Origin: Pinus tabuliformis
Lineage: Eukaryota > Streptophyta > Pinopsida > Pinales > Pinaceae
Direction of reading: 5' to 3'
DNA: 64,000 bases
Assembly: GCA_031772625.1 (NCBI GenBank)
Contig: CM062814.1
Coordinates: forward strand, 821,508,757-821,572,756
Part shown: piece after piece, positions 56,185 through 64,000 of the stretch
Layout: every line of letters starts with the position of its first letter
Position numbering within the stretch: the first letter of the stretch is position 1
Translations under genes and position numbers: made by a program
The notes under the pieces: generated by a model
What the model was told of the DNA's origin: nothing
Seen by the model: the letters and a program-made list of their open reading frames with translations, nothing else
Databases searched by the model: none

Positions 56185-59100
56185 ATAACTCAATCTTGGA
56201 TAACACACATAAAACCATCAATACAAGACAAAATAATACACAAGACTCATGAATAATGATAACACCTCAAAATCACAACAAAGAAACACTTATTTCTATG
56301 TTCGACAATTGAACTGACACATTATGACACTTAGAACACAAGTTGTGACAAGTGTGAAAAGTGTGACGACTGTGACCAAAAGGTGCACTAAGTTGTAGGA
56401 ATGTGTCTAGCACATATTTGAATGATATATAAGACCATTTAATGCGAAATAATGCACTAAAACTATGTTTGGTGAGGTGAAAAGGTGTGACACATGTAGG
56501 AGTGAAAACCACAAAAGCAACACCCCCGACATGAGGAAAACATAAGATTCCACTTGAAAAATGTGAGTGACCATGAAAGTGACACATGCCAGAGAAAAGA
56601 TAAGATGAAAGTGAAAACAATCAAAAGATATAGTCACGAATGTGAAAGCGTCACTTTTGAAAGAGAAAATGTGCAAAATACGACAATTGAGGAAAATCAC
56701 CAGAATAGAAGTACAAACGCAACAAAGTGAGGGGGACTACCAATAAAAGTGAAAATTAACTGTCGACATGAGTTGAAAATCACACAGGAAATATCTTGAT
56801 GGATGGTTCTATGCTTGTCCAACCTTGCATAAAGGAAGTGCATTCATGAACCCATTAGAGACTGAGCATGTGTGCCCAAGTGACTTGATAGTTTGAAATG
56901 AGGAAGTAAAATTAAGAACTTTTAAAAACATCCAACAACCATGGAGTAACCATAGAGTGACATATCATAAGATCCTTAGTAGGCTCAAAAATTCAAGTGC
57001 GAGCAAAATTTTGGAGGGTGTTGATCACAACGATAACACTTGAGGACACACTAGTAGAACTCCAACTTCTCTGTTTAGGTTTAATTCTCTAATTGCAAGG
57101 TCTCGGTATTTTAGGAAGGATTAATTCATCTTGTGGGTTACCTTGGCTTTCCTAATTAACCCGGTTAGATATATAGTTCCCTCCATTCCCTTACTTGGTT
57201 AAAAACATGTCAGTTCTTGCCAAGTCACAATTATTTCGATATAGGAAAGGGTAATATGAGTGATGAGTTTAAAATATTTATAGTATGAGTTTCATCTCTA
57301 GTGTTGCTCCACTGCCAGTAGGTATAAAAAGTATCCTGGAGGAGTCACTACAGGGGCACAAGCATTGCTTCGCTGCCAGCGACCCTGGACAGTACCTCGG
57401 CGAAGTCACTTGCTTCACTTCCCTATGCAAGAAGACTTTCTCTTCTTTCACCCTTTATTTATTTATTTAATAGGGTTGTGATTTGACACTTATTATTTTC
57501 AATGGGTGGAAGAGGGATCTCAACTTATTGAGCATAAAGGAGGTTTCCCCTTCATAGAACTATTTATATAACCTCTGATATTGGTTTTCTCACTTTATAT
57601 TATCCCCTTATCCTTTCTCTACTTGACTGTATCAACAAGAAAAACACTATTTACTTACAATACTGAGTAGAGGAATGAATATCCTAGAATATAAATGAGT
57701 TTTATAGTTCAACCTAAGGCTGTACATTCGAGTGGATCAAATTTTCCAATCAAACATAATAATTTAAATATATGTAAACCCAAGATAGAGAAGAGGTAAT
57801 AGATTATCCAAGCATTGTTCATAATCACAATTTCCCTTTTACAATTTTTACCACATGTGTTTTGAGCCAAGCAGGAGCATATCTCATGCAATGTCTTATG
57901 GAACAAATAAAAAAGAAAATACATGAAAAAAATGAAACAAAACCAAAATAACCAAGCAAATGGAGGCAAAACATAAAAACATGTAAGAAAAAATACCAAA
58001 ACAAAACAAATGCAAACACTAGATGGAGAGAAAGAGAGAGGATGAATGCAATGCAAGGGAAACTAAGTGCAACTAGACCTACTCCTAACCTAACAAGATT
58101 GAAGATCAGGTCTAAGTGTAATGATATTTCCAATGAATCCACTGTAATTGGTCTCGACTTGCAAACAAAAAGATAAGAGAAATTACAACCAATATATAAT
58201 AATGCGCAACAGAAAAAATGAGAACTTTAATATCTTGCACAAAAAATAGAATGCCTTTCTTAAAGAAAGAAAGTTGTGTCATACCACCTGAATTTACCCA
58301 ACCTTCCACCTTACCATTTTGATAATAAGAAAAATCATACAAACCTTGAAAATTTCTTGTGGATGTATCTTTATTTTTATAATAATAATAATATCCATTT
58401 TTAAGGTCACAGCCAAGCCAGACACCAATATTGGTGTATGAGACCCCCTTGTTTGTGGGACAAGGGACCCACCTCCGTGCAGCGATTTAACTGCTAAGTC
58501 TACGAAGGCATACATACCCTACCCCCCTCTGGTTTTGAACCTGTGACCTCTTAGGAGGAAACACATGCTCTTATTTTCCTTCTTAGCAAGCATGAGAAAA
58601 TACTGTAGATTTTTATTAGCAAAAGGAATTTCTAAGTAAGAGGTCTCTAATTGATTATAAATTAGATCATAAAATTGAAAACAATCCTCTTGAAAACCCT
58701 AAAAATTTTATAGAGGAAGGCTTTCAATTAATGGCATGGGACCAGGATAAGATTCTTGTAAGGGAAAATGAATCCGACCATATTTAATAAGCTTGTCAAG
58801 ATAGTGAGGACTTGACATAACCATCAGTGAAGGATGAAGTGACTCAAATACTTGACAAGTATTTGAATACTGAGATGATAAACCATAAAGGTTGAATGAT
58901 GTAAAACAACTTTCATGAGATATATTGTTGGGGAAATGAAAAATTGAATGACAATTATCAACTAGGATAATTAGGGCACAAGACTCTTGATTAGTGAAGA
59001 AGAAATATAGATCAGTTTGAACAACTTTGCAAATGATTTGAATGAAATAATCGCCTTCCTCATATGTTGAATGTGAAAAACCATCTACTTGTGAATGGAT

Positions 59101-59241
59101 ACAAGCTGGACTAGAACCATAATCATTAAAAATGAATTCCAATATGGCAAACATGTGAAACTAGTCGAGATGTAGCAGATGAAAAAGAGGATCTTGATTC
59201 AACAAAGAAAAGAAGAATTCATTGATACTCAAGAGGAGATC
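56185..59241. other. Unassigned AT-rich region between F and G
   Basis: It starts with F's target duplication ATAAC. No known domain is seen. 57303-57425 holds two diverged copies of a roughly 64 bp segment (TTGCTCCACTGCCAG / TTGCTTCGCTGCCAG). A minus-strand open stretch (58708-59154, 148 codons) is not recognised and has no repeat or homology support in the window. Confidence 0.4.
58340..58600 (-). repeat. Possible SINE-like sequence
   Basis: On the minus strand GGTTCAAAACC fits a polymerase III B box, and the segment ends in ATTATTATTATTATAAAAATAAAG, like a short A/T-rich tail. No convincing A box or target duplication was found. Confidence 0.25.
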
Positions 59242-59574
59242 TGTTAGGTCCCTATAATACTAGTGATTACCCCATTACTATTGTAGTTGTATCCCTTATT
59301 AATATTGTTGTGCCCCTATTGTCCCCATATTGTTATTATTGTGCCCCATAGAATCCCTCTATTGTTATTTTTGTGGCTTTATATTATTATTGTTAGGTCG
59401 GTTGGGTTATATTGTGACTCCTTAGACTCCTATATATAGAAAGGAGGTTTTGTCATTTGAATCATCCAAGAACTATTCATTTATGTAATGTAAAGGAGGT
59501 TTCCCCCTCAAAGAGGCTGAATTCTAAGGTGTTGATCTATCTTTTCTATCTTTTTGTGAGCTGGTTTCATAACA
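59242..59574 (+). repeat. 5' LTR of element G
   Basis: 333 bp, TGTTAGGTCC to TTTCATAACA, with TATATATAG near 59433. Same length and ends as the LTR of A. Confidence 0.92.
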
Positions 59575-59576
59575 TT

Positions 59577-59588
59577 TGGTATCAAAGC
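59577..59588 (+). promoter_or_regulatory. Primer-binding site of element G
   Basis: TGGTATCAAAGC, one mismatch from the initiator-methionine site, two bases after the LTR. Confidence 0.9.
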
Positions 59589-60253
59589 TTTGGATTCTAG
59601 GGTTTCATTATTCCAAATAGGTCATCGTGGAATTTTTGCTATAATTTTTTTTTTCTGTGATGTTTCAGAATCTAAAAACAAAACCCATTTGAGACAAAAT
59701 CGCGCTGAACCTTGGGTCTGAATTTCAGAGCCTTTCGCACTATGTTTGCGGAGATATGATCTAAGGAAGTTGGTCTTTTTTCAGACTCCTGAATTACATG
59801 CCAAACAGGTGACTTGGGGAAAATCATCATAACTTTCTCTCTGAGCATCGGATTGAAATTTCGTAAGAAGGTACAGAAAGAGGATAGATTTTAGTTTCTT
59901 GTATATATTTTTTAGAGCCAAAGGTCGAAACAGTGACTTGTGGCACGTCGTACAAGTTTGATCTACTGAACTAATATATAATCAGGTCACTGTGGGAGAT
60001 TTGGCATAACTCTTCCCTGGAGAATCCAATTTGGATCAAACTGGTAACATTGAAAAGAGGACGCAGAGGGCTACTGTAGGTTGTGATTTCAGAACTGGAT
60101 GATTCGAAATTACAGAGATACATCAGATTCAATATCCAGCTCCTACAAAGTGAAAAAAGGTGTGTAATTTTTTTTTAAATTTTTGCATAAGCTTGGTTTG
60201 AAAAATTAGTTTGAAGGAATTCAAAGGGCATAGTAAAGAATTATTATCAGTAA

Positions 60254-61520
60254 TTGATGCCCCAAGGAAAGAAAATGCAAACACCTAGTAAGCAACCTAA
60301 AATCTCTAGCATGACTCATGAAGAAGAGGAAGAAATGCAACATGATATATCAAAATTACGAGACCAAGTGCAACAAGTGTCACTTGCAAAAAAAGTAACA
60401 GAATCTAAGATGGATGGTTTAAAGAAAGATGTAGAAGCTAAGATGAATGGTTTAAAGAAAGGCGTAGAAGTTAAGATGGATTGTTTAAAGAAAGGCATAG
60501 AAGTTAAGATGAATGGCATGGAAGCTAAGATGGACGATTTGAAGACAGGCATGGACGGTTTGAAGACAGGCATGGAAGATTTGAAGACATATTTGACAAA
60601 GTTTCTACAAGAAATACTTACTAATGGTGAAAGGGTAGTAAAGGAAACTCATGATGAGAACAAAATAAATTTTAATCATGATTTCATAGACTCTAATGTT
60701 GGACCGAAGACCCACCATATTCCAAAAATCGATATGAGGAAGTTTGATGGCAAGGATCCCACAACATGGATATTACAGATGGAGCAATTTTTCGATCTCA
60801 ATAATGTGCAAAACACACAAAAGGTACGTATTGCAACTTTATATTTGGAACCAAATCAGTTTGTATAGTATCAATGGCTTTGCTCTCATAAACAAATTAT
60901 CACTTGGGCAATTTTTACGGAAGAATTGACAGCACATTATGAGGATAAAAAAAGCAACACTTTGTTTAGCCAATTGATAAGTCTCAAACAAAAGGGTTCA
61001 ATAATGGAGCACATTGAGGAGTTCCAAAAATTGAACATAAGGGTAAAAAATATTGCAGAGGAGCATAGGATTGATGTGTTGATAGGGACTTTAAAGGATA
61101 ATATCCAACATGATGTTCACCTTTGAGAACCTGATTCATTAGAGAAGACATTCGGGTTAGCAAGCAAAATGGAAAGCAAAATTATGGAAACCAAGAAGCA
61201 TACCACTCACAGCTATAAAGATGGAAGTGTTGTTGCCCCTAGTCTTCCACAACCTATAAGGTTGACACCACAACGATTGGAAGAAAAAAGAGCAAAAGGG
61301 CTTTGTTACAGTTGTGATAGCAAATACACTAAAGGTCATAAGTGTGCTGAGAAGAAATTATTCTACATAGATTGTGAAGAGGAAGAAGAAAAGGAGCAAG
61401 AAAGGTCAAAAGAAGAGGATATACTCCAGGAAAAAAGCCTAGATAAAGAAGAAATGAATCCGACCATATCTTGTAATGCATGGGCTGGAATTACCACTCC
61501 TTAAACCATCAAGATAGAAG
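60254..61520 (+). pseudogene. Gag remains of element G with coiled coil
   Basis: It starts MMPQGKKMQTPSKQPK. A coiled coil of 11-residue units (about 60408-60600) follows. Then come MRKFDGKDPTTWILQMEQFF, LYLEPNQFV and LKQKGSIMEHIEEFQKLNIR (capsid blocks). The zinc knuckle is GLCYSCDSKYTKGHKC (about 61300-61347), followed by an acidic linker and one EEMNPTISCNA unit. Broken. Confidence 0.88.
60408..60600 (+). repeat. 33 bp repeats encoding 11-residue coiled-coil units
   Basis: KMDGLKKDVEA, KMNGLKKGVEV and KMDCLKKGIEV, then shorter KMNGMEA and KMDDLKTGM-type units. An 11-residue period fits a hendecad coiled coil, which could join gag subunits. Confidence 0.85.
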
Positions 61521-61546
61521 GACAAATCAAGAAGAAAAAGGTAATA

Positions 61547-61816
61547 GTGTTGATTGATTCAGGAAGTACCCACAATTTTATTCATTGTAAGATAGCAAGA
61601 GAATTGAATTTCTTCCTATATCCAGCACCAGAGTCTCAAGTGATGGTTGCAAATGGAAGAATGATAAATTGCTCTGGAAAGTGCCATAATATCAAGCTAT
61701 CCATGGGAGAATATGTATTGACTAGCCCAATGCTTTCCATTCCAATGGGAGGTGCTGATGTTGTACTAGGAGTCCAATGGCTACAATCCTTGGGTACAAT
61801 AGCTTTTAATTTTTAA
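61547..61816 (+). pseudogene. Protease of element G
   Basis: LIDSGSTHNFIHCKIAREL carries the DSG active site. MGGADVVLGVQWLQSLGTIA is the C-terminal strand typical of Ty3 proteases. Confidence 0.9.
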
Positions 61817-61959
61817 GAACTTTTCATGAACTTTTCTGCAGTAGGAAAGGAAGTTGAATTAAGGGGTATTGCAGGGAAACCAGGAAAGATAATCATCTCT
61901 AACGGTATTCAAAAGCTTCTAAAAAAGGAACAAAGAGGTGTAATTGCACAATTATGTTC

Positions 61960-62800
61960 GCTAGATGTTTCCACATCAAAATCATCTATTTCTCCAGATC
62001 TCCAAAAAGTTTCGGACAATCATTCCAAGGTATTTGAGACTCCCAAAGGTCTCCCACCTATTCGAGATCATGATCATGCTATTCATCTGATTCCAGGAAG
62101 TGTTCCTCCAAACATCAGGCCGTACAGATATATCTGTGCCCAAAAGAGTGAAATTTAACGTATGGTTGTAGAAATGCTAGATGCTGGTATAATTCAACCT
62201 AGTCAAAGTTCTTTCTCTGCTCCAGTAGTATTGGTGCACAAGAAGGATGGATCATGGCGCATGTGTCCGGATTATAGGGATCTCAACAAGCTCGCTATTA
62301 AAGATAAGTTTCCCATTCCAGTCATTGATGAATTACTAGATGAATTGCATGGATGAATTTACTTCACCAAGTTGGATCTTCATTCAGGATATCATCAAAT
62401 CAGAATGAAGACTGAAGACATTCTGAAAACAACATTTAGAACTCATGAGGGTCATTATGAACTTTTGGTCATGCCTTTTGGCCTTACCAATGCACCTTCT
62501 ACATTTCAAGGTTTGATGAATTCCATTTTCAAACCCTTAGAAAATTTGTGTTAGTTTTTTTTGATGATATACTAATCTACAACAAGTCTTGGAAGGATCA
62601 TGTTGAACATGTTGACAGGGTGCTACAACTATTGGAGGAGAAACAATTATATGCAAAAAGATCCAAATGTTTCTTTGGAGTACAAGAGGTGGAATATCTG
62701 GGTCATATTGTATCTTATGAAGGAGTTAAGGTAGAACCTAGCAAAATTAAAGCCATTAAGGAATGGAAAATTCCCACATCCATAAAGCATTTGTGAGGAT
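61960..62800 (+). pseudogene. Reverse transcriptase region of element G
   Basis: [72 protein letters not shown] and FFDDILIYNKSWKDHVEHVD (catalytic F-x-D-D region) are standard Ty3 RT blocks. CFFGVQEVEYLGHIVS follows. Confidence 0.92.
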
Positions 62801-62808
62801 TTCTCAGG

Positions 62809-63528
62809 TTGGCAGGGTATTATTGCAAGTTTGTTAAGAATTATGGGAGAATAGCAGCACCTCTAACAACATTATTGAAGAAAGATGCATTTTCATGGAC
62901 TCCAGAAGCAACAAAGGCCTTTGAACATCTTAAAGAGGCAATGTGCCAAACACCGGTCTTAGCTACACTGGACTTCACAAAAACCTTTATTGTGGAATGT
63001 GATGCTTCAGGAAATGGAATTGGTGTTGTTTTAATGCAAGATGAAAGACCCATTGCTTTTGAAAGTCGTCCAATCAAGGGAAAGTTTTTACATAAAGCTA
63101 TTTATGCGAAGGAAATGTTGGGAATACTAGATGCACTTAAGAAATGACGACCCTACCTAATGGGAAGACACTTCAAGGTAAAAACAGATCATGATAGCCT
63201 TAAATACTTTTTAGAACAAATATTATCCTCTGAAGAGCAACAAAAGTGGGTCACAAAGATGTTGGGTTATGAATTTGAAATCACCTGCAAAAAAGGGAAG
63301 CAAAATGTGGTGGCAGATGCACTCTCAAGAAAAGATGAGGATGTGGAAGCATTGTTGTGCGCCATTTCTATTATCCAACCAGATTGGATAAAGGAAGCAA
63401 GGGAGGAATGGAAGAATGATGAAGAAGTGTGGGCACTTATTCGAAAGTTACAACACGATTCTAGTACATCTGATACATTTCGCTGGCAAAATGTTTCGTT
63501 ATGGTACAAAGATCACTTATACCTCTGA
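62809..63528 (+). pseudogene. RNase H region of element G
   Basis: FIVECDASGNGIGVVLMQDE holds the first catalytic aspartate. FKVKTDHDSLKYFLEQ and KKGKQNVVADALSRKDED mark the later strands and the end of the domain. Confidence 0.92.
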
Positions 63529-63529
63529 A

Positions 63530-64000
63530 AAAATTCCCAACTCAAACAAAAGATTCTTATGGAATTGCACACTTCTCCCTTAGGAGGGCACTTAGGATTT
63601 TTAAAAACTTACCACAGGGTTAAGAAGGAATTTTTTTGGGATGGCCTTAAATCGGATATTCAAAAGTTTGTGGTGGAATGTTTGGTTTGCCAACAAAATA
63701 AAGTTGAAACAATTAAGACCCCAGGTCTATTACAACCTTTATCCATTCCAAGCCAACGTTTGGAGGAGGTTTCAATGGATTTTATCATAGGTTTACCCAA
63801 GTTTGAGGGAAAGAGTGTCATCATGGTGGTAGTTGGCATACTTACCAAGTATGCACACTTTTGTGCATTATCACATCCATTTAAAGACAGTACAGTTTCT
63901 ACTACATTTATGGAAACAATTCAAAAGCTACATGGAAACCCAAAGATTATTGTAAGTGACAGAGATCCCATTTTCATTGAAAATTTTTGGACAGAATTAT
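63530..64000 (+). pseudogene. Integrase N-terminal part of element G, cut by edge
   Basis: HTSPLGGHLGFLKTYHRV and VVECLVCQQNK form the H-H-C-C zinc-binding part. LEEVSMDFIIGLPKFEGKSV holds the first catalytic aspartate and SDRDPIFIENFWTE the second. The window ends before the catalytic glutamate. Confidence 0.92.

Larger units (their letters stand above)
59242..64000 (+). mobile_element. Element G: Ty3/gypsy of element A's family, cut by right edge
   Basis: 5' LTR, primer site, gag, protease, RT, RNase H and integrase in order, ending inside the integrase core at the window edge. About eight breaks in the visible part. The domain order and RT sequence suggest a Ty3 chromovirus (Reina/Tekay-like). 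The 3' LTR is outside, so neither age nor target duplication can be read. Confidence 0.92.

Noticed and set aside
58708-59154. 148-codon open frame on the minus strand
   Set aside because: No recognisable domain, no match elsewhere in the window, and AT-rich composition; kept only as a note in the unassigned region.
1-64000. tRNA, rRNA or intact host protein-coding genes
   Set aside because: None seen on either strand; tRNA-like matches are primer-binding sites next to LTRs or the weak B-box-like site near 58540.

Overview
This 64 kb window comes from a large, repeat-packed seed-plant genome. A conifer or other gymnosperm is the best guess. The reasons are the absence of any recognisable intact host gene, stacked LTR retrotransposons of both superfamilies with plant-type primer-binding sites (tRNA-iMet, tRNA-Asp-like and tRNA-Arg-like), and the old age of most copies (LTR pairs differing by roughly 3 to 20% by eye). 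The organism is an inference; the element content is seen directly.

Layout. 1-1966 is a shortened Ty3 element (A) ending in a 333 bp LTR. It sits inside the gag of a minus-strand Ty3 element (J, 1967-4328). J's LTR abuts, head to head, a Sirevirus-like Ty1/copia element (B, 4329-14362). From 14363 to 36165 runs a very long-LTR, apparently non-coding element (I, LARD-like). Its 5' LTR is split by two minus-strand Ty1/copia elements: C (15217-20318, Tork-like) and D (21140-29507, Sirevirus-like, the best preserved Ty1 copy). Element I has a 1.6 kb internal part (31153-32758) with a tiny receptor-kinase exon fragment, then an unbroken 3' LTR (about 32759-36165).

A decayed, unrecognised lysine/glutamate-rich coding stretch follows (36172-38113). 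Next come two inverted LTR-like arms of one family (H), with a Ty3 gag relic between them. The first arm is split by a complete but old Ty3 chromovirus-like element (E, 38422-44227). A tandem array with a period of about 90 bp (47261-47690) precedes element F (48221-56184). F is the youngest insertion: two 1094 bp LTRs differing by about 1.7% and a perfect 5 bp target duplication. It carries gag-like and protease remains but no visible reverse transcriptase, RNase H or integrase. After about 3 kb of unassigned AT-rich DNA, element G (59242 to the right edge) belongs to the same Ty3 family as A.

How it fits together. The parts are layers of insertion, not a pathway. The order read from the nesting is: I first; then B, C and D into its 5' LTR; J at the very end of B; A into J; and, separately, E into H. 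The unbroken second copy of each host LTR preserves the empty sites of C, D and E. The most interesting non-coding structures are a nested three-stem hairpin in the leader of F that reuses an LTR motif, a TTTTAACGAGC-type array in F, the CpG-rich palindrome cluster in the LTRs of D, and the giant LTR pair of I.
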